46,308 nt of DNA from an uncultured Gammaproteobacteria bacterium (GCA_903928015.1 CAIYPF010000041.1:1-46308), one strand, 5' to 3'; positions 35,804 to 46,239 are shown, numbered from the stretch's first letter. Translations and numbers: made by a program. Notes: generated from the letters alone by a model not told the origin.

Positions 35804-36619
35804 ATGCAGCTTCCCGTCTTCGAAACCCTCGCCCTGTCCCTGGACGCGCACGTCGCGCAGGTGGAATTGAACCGCCCGGACAAGGCCAATGCCATGAGCG
35901 CCGCGATGTGGCGCGAGCTGGAGGAGTGCTTCCGCTGGTGCAGCGCGGAGCCCGCGGTCCGGGTGGTGGTGCTATCGGGGCGGGGAAAGCACTTCTGCGC
36001 CGGCATCGATCTGCAGATCTTCGCCTCGCTCGATGACGCCGGGCTCGAACCCGGGCGCCGTGCCGAGCGTCGCCGCGACACCATCCTCGGCCTCCAGGGC
36101 AATCTCACGGCCATCGAGCGTTGTCGCAAGCCCGTGCTGGCGGCCATCCACAACACCTGCATCGGTGGTGGCGTCGACATGGTCTGCTGTGCCGACATCC
36201 GTTACGGCAGCGCCGACGCGTGGTTTTCGGTGAAGGAGATAGATCTCGGCATGGTTGCGGACGTGGGGACGCTGCAGCGGCTGCCGCGTCTGATCGGCGA
36301 CGGGCTCGTGCGCGAGCTCGCCTATACCGGCAGGCGCATGGACGCTGCCGAGGCCCTGCAGTCCGGGCTCCTCACCCGGATATTCCCGGACCGGGAGTCC
36401 CTTCTCGCCGGAGTTCTGGAGATCGCCCGCACCATCGCTGCACGATCCCCGCTCGCCGTGCGCGGCACCAAGGAGCTGATCCTCTTCGGCCGCGATCACA
36501 GCGTGGAGGACGGCCTGCGCTACATCGCCAACTGGAATGCCGGGATGCTGAGCACCGACGATCTGTCCCGCTCGCTGGTCTCGGGTGGCAAGCCCGAGGG
36601 TATCGAGTACCCGGACTGA
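35804..36619 (+). CDS. Delta3,5-delta2,4-dienoyl-CoA isomerase
   Basis: This crotonase-fold enzyme moves paired double bonds in dienoyl-CoA so that unsaturated chains can enter beta-oxidation. The 271-residue protein has HFCAGIDLQIFASL at 63-76 and GGGVDMVCCADIRYGS. The three acidic residues of the mammalian ECH1 active site are kept with the same spacing: Asp125, Glu145 in VKEIDLGM and Asp153 in VADVGTLQRLP. The C-terminal SPLAVRGTKELI and RDHSVEDGL also match ECH1. This makes the assignment better than a generic hydratase. It follows the YdjA-like gene, and amtB begins 178 bp downstream behind its own promoter. Confidence 0.88.
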   Translation: MQLPVFETLALSLDAHVAQVELNRPDKANAMSAAMWRELEECFRWCSAEPAVRVVVLSGRGKHFCAGIDLQIFASLDDAGLEPGRRAERRRDTILGLQGNLTAIERCRKPVLAAIHNTCIGGGVDMVCCADIRYGSADAWFSVKEIDLGMVADVGTLQRLPRLIGDGLVRELAYTGRRMDAAEALQSGLLTRIFPDRESLLAGVLEIARTIAARSPLAVRGTKELILFGRDHSVEDGLRYIANWNAGMLSTDDLSRSLVSGGKPEGIEYPD

Positions 36620-36645
36620 AGCGTCGCCGGCAGTTCTGCTGCATA

Positions 36646-36662
36646 TCGGTACGCATATTGCT
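36646..36662 (+). promoter_or_regulatory. Sigma-54 promoter of amtB
   Basis: TCGGTACG-CATA-TTGCT matches the -24/-12 consensus TTGGCACG-N4-TTGCW, with two mismatches outside the invariant bases. GG at 36648-36649 and GC at 36660-36661 have exactly 10 bp between them. Transcription would begin near 36672, about 125 nt before the amtB start. Control of an ammonium transporter by NtrC and RpoN is well known. I did not find a convincing NtrC box; it may lie within the upstream gene. Confidence 0.7.
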
Positions 36663-36704
36663 GGACGCAATCCATTCCGGTGCCAAAAGGGCCTCGGAAG
36701 GTGT

Positions 36705-36747
36705 AAAGGCGTCCCGAATCGCACCACAAGAGTGCGTAGACGCCTTT
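36705..36747 (+). promoter_or_regulatory. Two-part hairpin in the amtB leader
   Basis: AAAGGCGTC (36705-36713) pairs perfectly with GACGCCTTT (36739-36747). Inside it CGCAC (36720-36724) pairs with GTGCG (36732-36736) around a 7-nt loop. A further inverted repeat ATGCAC/GTGCAT (36750-36755, 36771-36776) follows before the ribosome-binding site. No U-run follows, so it is not a simple terminator. It could be a regulatory leader or a protein-binding site. Confidence 0.6.
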
Positions 36748-36797
36748 GAATGCACCCATATAAACCATAAGTGCATCCTGAGATCTGGAGGTCATCG

Positions 36798-38097
<1,300 letters not shown>

Positions 38098-38108
<11 letters not shown>

Positions 38109-38349
38109 GCCGCGGCGCTTCCTGCTCTACCACACGGCCGGCTGCCATCTCTGCGAGTTGGCCGAGGAGTTGCTGGTGCCGCTCGCGGCGCGGCAGGGCT
38201 GGAGCATCGAGCGGGTGGACATAGCCGGCGACGATGAGTTGGAAGCGCGCTACGGCGTGAGGATACCGGTGCTCCACGACGCAGCCGCCGGGCATGAGAT
38301 CGGCTGGCCATTCGACGGGGCTGCAGTGCTCGCCGCTTTCAGCGGCTGA
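38098..38349 (+). CDS. Small glutaredoxin-like protein (DUF836 family)
   Basis: The 83-residue protein has a thioredoxin-like fold pattern: RFLLYHTAGCHLCELAEELL with a redox CxxC motif (Cys16, Cys19), and the cis-proline region YGVRIPVLHD (about 52-61). Such small glutaredoxin-family proteins are common in gammaproteobacteria and uncharacterised. It starts inside the amtB 3' end (11-bp overlap) and so should be translated from the amtB transcript under sigma-54 control. Its own 3' end overlaps the convergent EAL-HDOD gene by 11 bp. Confidence 0.85.
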
Positions 38350-39583
38350 ACATGGCTTGCAGTCCCTGGTCTGCCCAGACGAGGCTGTCCAGATAGGCAC
38401 GCTCGGCGTCCGCTTTGTCCACGCCCAGCGCGGAGAGATGCTCCCAGGGCGCCGTGTTCCACTGTGCTTGCTCGAAGGCGATCGCGGTAGCGACCAACGC
38501 CGCCTCGCTCCCGCTACGCTCGCACAGCGCGGCGCGCAGTTGCGGATGCGCGCCCACGCTCTGCAGCAATCCGGGCAAGGGGCGGTCGAGGAAGGCATCC
38601 AGCAAAGAGAAAAGTCCCGCCTCGAAGCCGCCTGCGCCGAGTCCCGGGCTGCAGGCGTTGCCCAGCAATTCGCAGGCACGCGCGCGGGCCAGCGCGAGCC
38701 GCACGAGTTCGCGCGGCTTGCCCGTCACCCCTGCCAGCATTGCGATGCTCGCCCTGCCTGCGGTGCGTCGTCCCAGCGTATCGACCACATCATCCAGCGT
38801 CGCCAGCGTTCTCTCGCCCTCGCGATCCGGACCGTTGGCGAGGCGCAGAAGTCGCAATCCGGGTAGCGGATCGGGCTGTTCCAGCGCAGACACGAACTCG
38901 GCCGGAGTGCGGGCTCGAAGCAGCCCTGCCATCGATGCGAGCAGGGCCGATTCGTCCGGCCCCGGTCTCTCGCCGTGCACGGCCTGCGGGTGCGCGAGGA
39001 AGAATCCCTGGAAATAGCTGAAGCCCAGATCCACGCAGTGGTTGTGCATCTCCCAGGACTCGATCTTTTCGGCGAGCAGGCGCAGCGGATGATTGCGCAG
39101 CTTCCTCACCTCGGCGCGCAGTTGCGGCTCGCTCATGGCCAGCACATCGAGTTTCACGATATCCGCGAGTTCCAGCATGGGCTCCATCGCTGCATGGTGA
39201 CGGAAGTCGTCCAGGGCAATGCGGAAGCCGCGCTCGCGCAGGGCCGCGAGGCCGTCGATAACCAGCGGCGTGGGGGGTATGTCCTCGAGCACCTCGACGA
39301 TGATCTGCCCGGGCGCCACCGAAGGTGGGTTGAGAATCAGGTGCTCAGTGAAATTGATGAACGCCGGTCTGCCCTCGGTGAGATTGGCAATACCGGCAGG
39401 CCCGAAAGCATCCAGCAGCAGTTGCGAGGAGGCGACGTCGCCGTCCCCGACCGAGAATCTCCGGGGATCCATCGAGCGGTGCAGCAGTTCGTAGGCAAAG
39501 ACGTTCAGCGAGGCGTCGAAAATCGGTTGTCGTGCCAGCAGCAGGCTGCTGCCTCCGGGGGCTGCCTCAGCGAGTGCCGTCAC
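38339..39583 (-). CDS. EAL-HDOD signalling protein, EAL site degenerate
   Basis: The 414-residue protein has an N-terminal EAL-like domain (residues about 15-205) and a C-terminal HDOD domain (about 205-400), the YuxH-type arrangement. The EAL motif reads YELLHR and the metal motif DDFGT is changed to DDFRH, so hydrolysis of cyclic di-GMP is unlikely. Segments such as FINFTEHLI and LLAEKIES keep the fold. HDOD parts are scaffolds found in regulators of stress and motility. It follows slt with a 17-bp overlap, so the two are co-expressed; the link between murein turnover and this regulator is not understood. Confidence 0.88.
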   Translation of the reverse strand: MTALAEAAPGGSSLLLARQPIFDASLNVFAYELLHRSMDPRRFSVGDGDVASSQLLLDAFGPAGIANLTEGRPAFINFTEHLILNPPSVAPGQIIVEVLEDIPPTPLVIDGLAALRERGFRIALDDFRHHAAMEPMLELADIVKLDVLAMSEPQLRAEVRKLRNHPLRLLAEKIESWEMHNHCVDLGFSYFQGFFLAHPQAVHGERPGPDESALLASMAGLLRARTPAEFVSALEQPDPLPGLRLLRLANGPDREGERTLATLDDVVDTLGRRTAGRASIAMLAGVTGKPRELVRLALARARACELLGNACSPGLGAGGFEAGLFSLLDAFLDRPLPGLLQSVGAHPQLRAALCERSGSEAALVATAIAFEQAQWNTAPWEHLSALGVDKADAERAYLDSLVWADQGLQAMFSR

Positions 39584-41537
39584 GGTTTGCCCCGCTGTTT
39601 CGTATGAGGCGCTCGTCCGGGCGCACCAGCGTGGCTTCCCTGCCGCCCAGATAGGCGTAAATCACCGCGAAGGACAGCACGTTCTGAACGTACTGGCGGG
39701 TTTCCTTGAAGGGAATCGTCTCGGTGAAAAGATCGTGATCGACGGGGGCTGCAAGTTTGCCGACCCATTGCCGCACGCGCCCCGGCCCTGCGTTGTAGGC
39801 CGCTGCCGCGAGGATCCGGTTCTGACCGAAGTCGTCGAGCATCAGGCGCATGTAGTGGCTGCCCAGTTGCACGTTGACCGCGGGGTCCAGAAGGTCTGCG
39901 CTGCCGCGATAACGCAGGCCCGAACTGCGTGCGGTCTGCTGCGCCGTGGCCGGCATCAGCTGCATGAGTCCCATCGCGCCCACGGGCGAACGTGCGCCTG
40001 GGTTGAGAGCGCTTTCCTGTCGTGCGATCGCGAAAAGAAATGTCGTGTCCACATGCTGCTTGCGCGCGGCGGAGTCGAAGTGCTCGCGGTAGATCACGGG
40101 GAATCGCACGCCCAGATCGTTCCACTCCCGTGCGGCGGCGAGCGTGCTGATCGCGAGGGTGTGCCATCCCCAGCGGTCCGCGAGTCGTGCTGCGGCCTGC
40201 CGCTCTTCCTTGTTCATGCGTGCAGTCGTCCACGCGAACTCGCGTCGCGAGGCGATGATGTCGCCGGTCAGGAAGAATTCCCGTGCCCGCGCGATACCCG
40301 GATTGCCTGCCGCCGCCTCGAGCATGGCGGGCGCGATCGCGGGGCTCACGTGCTGCATCTCGAAGGGCGCGCCGATCCGCTCGGCCGCGAGGAATCCGTA
40401 ATAGCTTCGCGTGGCGCGCAACGCGTCGAAGTCTTGCCGCAGCGCGGCCGTGTCCAGCGCGCCCCGCGCTTCCGCCGCGCGGGTCTTCCAGTAGCCCCAG
40501 CGCTGTGCGGCCTCTTCCGGAGGCGGCACCAGACTCACGGCGGCGCTGACGCCATCCCAGTCCGATGCGCGCAATGCGTAGCGCAGGGCGTCGTCCGCGA
40601 GTGCGTCCGAGCGGGCTGCGGGCGGCAGGCCGAGCACCCAGTGCAGCGCATCCGGCGGTGAAGCCACCGCAAGCGCTGCGGCGATGCGGGGGGCTGCGCG
40701 TTGCTGGCCCGCGGCATCGATGAAACCCTTGCGCGCATAGGCATCGAATGTATCGCGTGCGGCTTCAGCGTCCGCTTTTGCAAGCCGCGTGAGGCCCGCG
40801 GCAATGATGCGCGAGTGCCGCGCGTCACCGGCGCGAAACCGAGCCTGCTCGCGCACGCGTGAGGGCGAGTCCAGCACCTCGAAGTAGAGCCTGGCATCGG
40901 ATGCGAGCGGCGCGTCGAGGAATCGCTGCAGGTAGCGCGCGAGTCCGATCTCGCCTGCATCCAGCGCGAGTTCGAGTCTGGTCCAGGCCGTTGCCGGGCG
41001 CGGGTTGCCTTGCGCAAGCCAGGGCGACAGGGCCTTGTCGCAGGAGGCCGGCAGCGAGCGGGGGCTCGACCACAGCGTCCCGGAGGCGGCTGCAGCCTCG
41101 ACCCTTGTGCCGGTCTGCCACAGCGCGAAGACCCGCGTGCAGCGGTCCTCCACGCTTGCACTCTCCTCGCGGTAATCCCGCAGGTACTTCGTCCAGAGTC
41201 CTGTGTCGGCGAGCACATCGAGCCAGGCATCGCGCAGTCTCGCGGCCGGCAGTTCCCCCTCGTGCCGGCTCAGGAAGCCCGACACTCGCGGTTCGTCAGC
41301 GGGTGCCAGTGCCCGGCGCAGTTCTGCCACTTCGAGATAGGGATAAAGAGGGTAATCACGGAGCCCGGGCTCCAGCCTCCGGTAGGCGGTCAGGTCTCCA
41401 CGCGACAGCGCCGCCGATGCAGTTCGGTAATCGGTGCGGGCGCGTTCAGAAGGTTCGGGCGATTCGGCGAGTGCTGCACCCGCGAGCAGGCAGGGGAGCA
41501 GGCAAAAAAGGCGCAGCAGCGCCGTACGCAGGCTCAT
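39567..41537 (-). CDS. slt: Soluble lytic murein transglycosylase Slt70
   Basis: A periplasmic exo-lytic transglycosylase that degrades peptidoglycan strands. The 656-residue protein (E. coli 645) has a signal peptide ending about ALA (residue 24) and a long superhelical doughnut of alpha-helices to about residue 480. The C-terminal lysozyme-like domain has catalytic Glu508 in ARQESALNP, GAMGLMQLMPATA, and the AAAYNAGPGRV motif. ATG 41537 begins the signal directly. It lies upstream of the EAL-HDOD gene in the same direction. The window thus holds two lytic transglycosylases, this and mltF. Confidence 0.95.
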   Translation of the reverse strand: MSLRTALLRLFCLLPCLLAGAALAESPEPSERARTDYRTASAALSRGDLTAYRRLEPGLRDYPLYPYLEVAELRRALAPADEPRVSGFLSRHEGELPAARLRDAWLDVLADTGLWTKYLRDYREESASVEDRCTRVFALWQTGTRVEAAAASGTLWSSPRSLPASCDKALSPWLAQGNPRPATAWTRLELALDAGEIGLARYLQRFLDAPLASDARLYFEVLDSPSRVREQARFRAGDARHSRIIAAGLTRLAKADAEAARDTFDAYARKGFIDAAGQQRAAPRIAAALAVASPPDALHWVLGLPPAARSDALADDALRYALRASDWDGVSAAVSLVPPPEEAAQRWGYWKTRAAEARGALDTAALRQDFDALRATRSYYGFLAAERIGAPFEMQHVSPAIAPAMLEAAAGNPGIARAREFFLTGDIIASRREFAWTTARMNKEERQAAARLADRWGWHTLAISTLAAAREWNDLGVRFPVIYREHFDSAARKQHVDTTFLFAIARQESALNPGARSPVGAMGLMQLMPATAQQTARSSGLRYRGSADLLDPAVNVQLGSHYMRLMLDDFGQNRILAAAAYNAGPGRVRQWVGKLAAPVDHDLFTETIPFKETRQYVQNVLSFAVIYAYLGGREATLVRPDERLIRNSGANRDGTR

Positions 41538-41576
41538 CGGGAGAGATCGGGGGTTGTTGAGGCCGCAGCGGCAGGA

Positions 41577-42017
41577 TCAGCTCTCGTCACGGACCCTCAC
41601 TGCCAGCACATCGCAGCGCGCGCCATGCAGCACGCCATTGGCCGTGGAGCCCATCAGCAGGGACAGGCCGTGACGACCGTGGCTGCCGACCACGATCAGG
41701 TCGGCTCCGACCTCTTCGGCGATATGGTGGATCTCGGTCTCGGGGCGCCCGACCACAAGGTGGCGATTGGCCTCGGGAATGTTCAGGGGGTCGCAGAGCG
41801 CTGCCATGTGCGCCTTGGCCTGCTTGTGGATCTCTTCCTGGATGCCGGAAAAATCCATGGGGATGTCCCCGCCATAGGCGAAGCTGAGCGGCTCGATCAC
41901 ATGGACCACGCTCAGTTGCGCACCGGAGGTGTCGCGCATCGCCACGGCCCGGTCCACGACCTGACGCGATTCAGCACTCAGATCGACGCCGAGCAGAAGG
42001 TGCCTGTAGCTGGCCAT
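41577..42017 (-). CDS. Universal stress protein (UspA family)
   Basis: A 146-residue single-domain Usp protein. It begins MASYRHLLLGVDLSAES and ends with the ATP-binding pattern VVGSHGRHGLSLLMGSTANGV, which holds the G-2X-G-9X-G(S/T) motif, then DVLAVRV. Usp proteins raise survival under growth arrest and oxidative stress. The ATG 42017 has GGAGGAAA upstream, which decides against earlier in-frame starts. It is transcribed alone on the minus strand, 39 bp before slt, so it could also be the first gene of a usp-slt-EAL transcript. Confidence 0.92.
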   Translation of the reverse strand: MASYRHLLLGVDLSAESRQVVDRAVAMRDTSGAQLSVVHVIEPLSFAYGGDIPMDFSGIQEEIHKQAKAHMAALCDPLNIPEANRHLVVGRPETEIHHIAEEVGADLIVVGSHGRHGLSLLMGSTANGVLHGARCDVLAVRVRDES

Positions 42018-42036
42018 GGGTATTTCCTCCGTGTGT

Positions 42037-42055
42037 GGCATCCGTGGCGGATGCC
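42037..42055 (-). promoter_or_regulatory. Hairpin in the usp leader
   Basis: GGCATCC (42037-42043) and GGATGCC (42049-42055) form a perfect 7-bp stem with a 5-nt loop. It would be the very first part of a transcript from the promoter at 42061-42090. Confidence 0.5.
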
Positions 42056-42060
42056 TCGGT

Positions 42061-42090
42061 ACCATAGCGGATCGCCTCCCCGCCGGGCAA
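42061..42090 (-). promoter_or_regulatory. Possible promoter of the universal stress gene
   Basis: On the minus strand TTGCCC (42085-42090) and TATGGT (42061-42066) are 18 bp apart. Initiation would be near 42054. It is a moderate match. Confidence 0.4.
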
Positions 42091-42113
42091 ATAGGGCCTT
42101 CCACGGAGAGCAC

Positions 42114-42560
42114 GTGCTCAAATTCCTGCTTCTCACGGCATTCGTAATCGCCTTTGTGGTGGGTTCTGCGCTGTCACTGCGGCCCTCGCCGCGGCAACGG
42201 CAACTGGCCAGATTGCGTGAGCGCGCTGTGGCTCTCGGGCTTCGGGTCCAGTGGGTGCCCGGAGGTACCGAGGTCGACTATCTGCTTCCGTGGGAACTTG
42301 GTGATGTGTCGCAGGCCCGCAGCCTGCGTTTTGCGGCCAGCAGGGTGCCTGACGGTGGTTGGGAACTGGAGACGGGAGTTGGTCCGCCAGCCCCCGGTGT
42401 TGCCTCGGCCATGGCGGGGCTGCCTGCGTTTCTGGTGCGGACACGCGCCGTGGCGGAGGGCCTGCAGATCCGCTGGAACGAGGCCGGCACCGTGGACGAC
42501 GTGGACCGGATCGCCCTCGGTTTGCGCGCACTCGCGCAGGCACTCCTGCGCGGGGGCTGA
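42114..42560 (+). CDS. Small membrane-anchored protein of unknown function
   Basis: I do not recognise a named family. The 148-residue product starts with one transmembrane segment (about residues 2-20, KFLLLTAFVIAFVVGSAL). A soluble part beginning LRPSPRQRQLARLRERA follows, with the pattern of short conserved proteins encoded beside topA in Pseudomonas. The soluble part has many Trp and Arg residues but no catalytic motif I can name. The start is GTG 42114 with GGAGAG just upstream; no ATG gives a membrane anchor. A strong promoter separates it from topA, so it has its own transcript. Confidence 0.75.
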   Translation: MLKFLLLTAFVIAFVVGSALSLRPSPRQRQLARLRERAVALGLRVQWVPGGTEVDYLLPWELGDVSQARSLRFAASRVPDGGWELETGVGPPAPGVASAMAGLPAFLVRTRAVAEGLQIRWNEAGTVDDVDRIALGLRALAQALLRGG

Positions 42561-42606
42561 GCGCGGGCGCGCGATTCTGCCCCGCCGGACTGCGTCTGTC
42601 CCGTAC

Positions 42607-42635
42607 TTGACCCTTCTCTGGGCAGTCCGTATATA
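42607..42635 (+). promoter_or_regulatory. Sigma-70 promoter of topA
   Basis: TTGACC (42607-42612), a 17-bp spacer and TATATA (42630-42635) lie 38 bp before the topA ATG. topA promoters are known to respond to supercoiling in other bacteria; that is not tested here. Confidence 0.7.
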
Positions 42636-42673
42636 TGGCGCCCCTCGCGAATCCAAGGAAAGTTGCACCTCAT

Positions 42674-45316
42674 ATGGGCAAGTCGCTGGTCATCGTGGAG
42701 TCGCCCGCCAAGGCGAAGACCATCAACAAGTATCTGGGCAGCCGCTTTGTGGTGAAGTCCAGCGTGGGCCATATCCGCGACCTCCCGACCGGTGGCAGCG
42801 CTGAGCCCGTGTCCGCGGCCGACCGCGCAAAAAGCGCCGCGGCGACCCGCAAGCTGAGCCCCGCGCAGAAGGCGAAGCACAAGGAAAAGAAATCCCGCGA
42901 GCAGCTGGTGAAGAGAATGGGCGTGGATCCGGAGCGTGGCTGGCGCGCCAGCTACGACATCCTCCCCGGCAAGGAAAAGGTCGTTGCCGACCTGCGCAAG
43001 GCTGCGGCCGGCGCAGACACCATCTACCTCGCGACCGACCTTGACCGCGAGGGAGAGGCCATAGCGTGGCACCTGCGCGAGGCCATCGGCGGTGACGAGG
43101 CCAAGTACCGTCGCGTCGTCTTCAACGAGATCACCAAGAGCGCCATCGATGCGGCCTTCAAGAAGCCCGGCGACATCGACATGGATCGCGTCAATGCCCA
43201 GCAGGCACGGCGTTTCCTCGACCGCGTTGTCGGCTACATGCTCTCGCCACTGCTTTGGGAGAAGGTCGCTCGCGGCACCTCCGCGGGGCGGGTACAGTCG
43301 GTGGCCGTGCGCCTGCTTGTGGAGCGTGAGCGCGAGATCCGCGCCTTCGTGCCGGAGGAGTTCTGGGAACTCCATGCCGACACCCTGACGCCCGGTTCAG
43401 AGGCTTTGCGCCTCGAGGTGCGCCGCTACGGCGAAGAGGCCTTCAGGCCCGTCAGCAGCGAGCAAACCGAGGTGGCGGTCGCCGCGCTTCGCAAGGCCTC
43501 GTTCGTGGTCTCGGAGCGTGAAGACAAGCCCCAGCGCAGCAAGCCCTCGGCACCCTTCATCACATCCACGCTGCAGCAGGCAGCGAGCACGCGGCTCGGT
43601 TATGGGGTCAAGAAGACCATGACCATGGCCCAGCGCCTCTACGAGGCGGGCTTCATCACGTACATGCGTACGGATTCCACCAACCTGAGTGCCGACGCGG
43701 TGACGGCCGTGCGCGAGTACATCGCTGCCGGCTTTGGCGATCGCTACCTGCCCGCCAAGCCCGTCGCCTACTCCAGCAAGGAGGGCGCGCAAGAGGCGCA
43801 CGAAGCCATCCGTCCCTCCGACGTCAATCTCGCACCCGATGCCATGGAGGGCATGGAGCGCGATGCCGTGCGTCTTTACGACCTCATCTGGCGGCAATTC
43901 ATCGCCTGCCAGATGAAGCCCGCAGAGTATCTCGCCACCGTGGTGGATGTGACCGCCGGCAAGTACTCGCTGCGTGCCCGTGGCCGGATCCAGAAATTCG
44001 ACGGATTCCTGCGTGTGCTGCCGGCACAGGGTCGCAGCGGTGAGGACACCGAACTCCCCGATGTTGCCGTGGGTGAGACGCTGCGCCTGAAGGAACTCGT
44101 GCCCAGCCAGCACTTCACCAAGGCGCCTGCCCGTTACACCGAGGCAACGCTGGTCCGTGAGCTCGAAAAGCGCGGCATCGGCCGCCCCTCGACCTACGCG
44201 GCCATCATCTCCACCATCCAGGATCGTGGGTATGCCCGGGTCGAGGCGCGTCGCTTCTACGCCGAGAAATTGGGCGACATCGTCACCGACCGCCTCGCCG
44301 AGAAATTCACCGAGCTGATGGACTACGGCTTCACCGCCGGCATGGAAGAGACGCTCGACAAGGTGGCTGCCGGAGAGCGCGACTGGCTCGGTGTGCTGGA
44401 CGAGTTTTATGCGGGCTTCAGACTGAAGCTCGACGAGGCCAAACGCCCTGAAGCCGGAGATGCCTCCGGCGGCATGCGCAGCAACCCGCCGGTGGAGACC
44501 GGCATCGCCTGTGGCACCTGCGGCCGTCCGATGCAGATCCGTACCGGCAGCACAGGGGTCTTCCTCGGCTGCTCGGGTTATGGCCTCCCGAAGGGCGAGC
44601 AGTGCAAGAGCACGCTCAATCTCGTGCACGGCGACGAGGTGGTCCACGACGAGCAGGACGAGGAGGCGGAATCCCGTCTGCTGCGCACCCGCCACCGCTG
44701 CCCGCTCTGCCACACGGCCATGGACAGCTATCTGGTCGATGCCGCACGCAAGCTCCATGTCTGCGGCAACAACCCGGGCTGCCCGGGTTACGAGGTCGAG
44801 ACCGGCCGCTTCAAGCTGAAGGGTTACGAGGGGCCGCTGATCCCCTGCGACAAATGCGGCGCCGACATGCAGCTGAAGACCGGCCGCTTCGGCAAATACT
44901 TCGGCTGTACCGGCGAGGGCTGCCGCAACACCCGCAAGTTGTTGCGCAACGGACAACCGGCTCCGCCCAAGTCAGACCCGATTTCCATGCCTGAACTGCG
45001 TTGCCTCAACTGCGAAGACCACTATGTGCTGCGCGACGGTGCCTCGGGGCTTTTCCTGGCGGCGAGCCGCTTCCCCAAGAACCGCGAAACCCGTGCCCCG
45101 CTGCTGAAAGAGTTGCTTCCGGTGCGCGATCAGCTCGATCCGAAGTACCACTTCCTGCTCGACGGTCCTGTGAAGGATCCGCAGGGCAATCCGGTGCAGG
45201 TGCGCTTCAGCCGCAAGATGCGCCGCCAGTACCTCATGACTGAAGCGGACGGCAAGCCCACCGGCTGGAGAGCCTTCCACCGGGACGGCAAGTGGGTGGT
45301 AAGCAAGGATGAGTGA
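42674..45316 (+). CDS. topA: DNA topoisomerase I
   Basis: TopA relaxes negative supercoils by passing single strands. The 880-residue protein opens with [16 protein letters not shown] (Toprim), has [16 protein letters not shown] for metal binding, and the active Tyr330 in [14 protein letters not shown]. The C-terminus has three complete four-cysteine zinc fingers: CGTCG...CSGYG...C, CPLCH...CGNNPGC and CDKCG...CTGEGC. A fourth, degenerate one (CLNCED, no second pair) follows. The ATG 42674 begins the conserved core; a frame extension of 13 codons upstream overlaps the promoter. The last 8 bp overlap the next small gene. Confidence 0.97.
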   Translation: MGKSLVIVESPAKAKTINKYLGSRFVVKSSVGHIRDLPTGGSAEPVSAADRAKSAAATRKLSPAQKAKHKEKKSREQLVKRMGVDPERGWRASYDILPGKEKVVADLRKAAAGADTIYLATDLDREGEAIAWHLREAIGGDEAKYRRVVFNEITKSAIDAAFKKPGDIDMDRVNAQQARRFLDRVVGYMLSPLLWEKVARGTSAGRVQSVAVRLLVEREREIRAFVPEEFWELHADTLTPGSEALRLEVRRYGEEAFRPVSSEQTEVAVAALRKASFVVSEREDKPQRSKPSAPFITSTLQQAASTRLGYGVKKTMTMAQRLYEAGFITYMRTDSTNLSADAVTAVREYIAAGFGDRYLPAKPVAYSSKEGAQEAHEAIRPSDVNLAPDAMEGMERDAVRLYDLIWRQFIACQMKPAEYLATVVDVTAGKYSLRARGRIQKFDGFLRVLPAQGRSGEDTELPDVAVGETLRLKELVPSQHFTKAPARYTEATLVRELEKRGIGRPSTYAAIISTIQDRGYARVEARRFYAEKLGDIVTDRLAEKFTELMDYGFTAGMEETLDKVAAGERDWLGVLDEFYAGFRLKLDEAKRPEAGDASGGMRSNPPVETGIACGTCGRPMQIRTGSTGVFLGCSGYGLPKGEQCKSTLNLVHGDEVVHDEQDEEAESRLLRTRHRCPLCHTAMDSYLVDAARKLHVCGNNPGCPGYEVETGRFKLKGYEGPLIPCDKCGADMQLKTGRFGKYFGCTGEGCRNTRKLLRNGQPAPPKSDPISMPELRCLNCEDHYVLRDGASGLFLAASRFPKNRETRAPLLKELLPVRDQLDPKYHFLLDGPVKDPQGNPVQVRFSRKMRRQYLMTEADGKPTGWRAFHRDGKWVVSKDE

Positions 45317-45584
45317 GCCTACGACAGCTACCGCGCTCCTCGAGATCGTGGAGCTGGCCAATGGTGACATCGTGCTGCAGCGGGTCGGCGCGGAGGGTGC
45401 GCCTCTGGTGCGTATCCGTTTCTCGGCCGAGTCACGCGGATATATGGCCGGCTCACGCCTTGGTGTGGCACGGGCGATGATCGAGGCAGGCATTCGCGCA
45501 GCCGCCCAGCAGTCGGGCAGCGAGGCAGATGTGGATTACGTGGCCGGACGCGGCGATGCCGGCCCGGGCCCCGTTATCCACTAG
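45309..45584 (+). CDS. Small conserved protein downstream of topA
   Basis: A 91-residue soluble protein beginning [20 protein letters not shown], with the segment [14 protein letters not shown] and a C-terminal low-complexity tail. It has no named domain that I recognise. It overlaps topA by 8 bp and so is translationally coupled to it. Similar short genes occur between topA and lexA in Pseudomonas, which supports it as a real gene. It is convergent with lexA, with 52 bp between stops. The sulA gene found near lexA in Pseudomonas is missing. Confidence 0.75.
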   Translation: MSEPTTATALLEIVELANGDIVLQRVGAEGAPLVRIRFSAESRGYMAGSRLGVARAMIEAGIRAAAQQSGSEADVDYVAGRGDAGPGPVIH

Positions 45585-45636
45585 GGGTCTGCTCTCTCCC
45601 CGTCTCTCCCCATCTCACTCTCTCGCCCAAGGTGTC

Positions 45637-46239
45637 TCAGGCGCCCAGGCGCAGCACGCCGACGCTGATGCCCTCTACGCAGAACTCCCGCTGGCGCAGG
45701 TCCACGCGGATGGGTTCGAAATCCGGATTTTCGGGCAGAAGCTCCAGCAAGTGCCGGTCTTTGGTGCGGTGCAGGCGCTTGACCGTTACCTCGTCGTCGA
45801 TGCGCGCCACCACTATCTGGCCTTCGCGTGCCTCGGAGCTGCGGTGCACAGCGAGCAGATCGCCGTCCAGGATGCCCGCATCGCGCATGCTCATGCCCTT
45901 CACCCGCAGGAAGTAATCTGCCCGCGGCGCGAACAGCTGTGCGGGCAGTTGCAGATGGCGCTCGATGTTTTCTGCGGCGAGGACAGGGTTGCCGGCAGCG
46001 ACACGGCCTATCACCGGAATGCCCGACTCCTCGCAGAGGCGGATGCCCCGTGACGCGCCGGCGGTCATCTCGATGGCGCCCTTGCGGGCAAGTGCACGCA
46101 GATGTTCTTCGGCGGCGTTGGCAGAGCGGAAACCGAGTCCGCGCGCGATGTCAGCGCGGGTGGGGGGATAGCCGGTGTCGTCCTGGTGGCGACGGATGAG
46201 ATCAAGGACCTGCTGCTGTCGGACGGTGAGTTCCTGCAT
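45637..46239 (-). CDS. lexA: SOS repressor LexA
   Basis: LexA represses DNA-damage genes and cuts itself when RecA is activated. The 200-residue protein (E. coli 202) has a winged-helix DNA-binding domain (residues 1-65: [29 protein letters not shown]). The cleavage site is Ala82-Gly83 in VAAGNPV, the nucleophile Ser117 is in KGMSMRDAG and the general base Lys154 in VTVKRL. ATG 46239 gives the MQELT start typical of the family; the frame opens 18 codons earlier but covers the operator. An SOS box sits 24-39 bp upstream, so it is autoregulated. Confidence 0.97.
   Translation of the reverse strand: MQELTVRQQQVLDLIRRHQDDTGYPPTRADIARGLGFRSANAAEEHLRALARKGAIEMTAGASRGIRLCEESGIPVIGRVAAGNPVLAAENIERHLQLPAQLFAPRADYFLRVKGMSMRDAGILDGDLLAVHRSSEAREGQIVVARIDDEVTVKRLHRTKDRHLLELLPENPDFEPIRVDLRQREFCVEGISVGVLRLGA

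Noticed and set aside
41010-42113. Long plus-strand frame leading into the small membrane protein gene
   Set aside because: It lies antisense to slt and the universal stress gene; the membrane anchor begins at GTG 42114.
43397-44956. 519-codon minus-strand frame inside topA
   Set aside because: It mirrors the codon pattern of topA and shows no motif of its own.
45585-45636. Terminator sought between the gene after topA and lexA
   Set aside because: The 52 bp are pyrimidine-rich (CTCTC runs) but contain no stem-loop.
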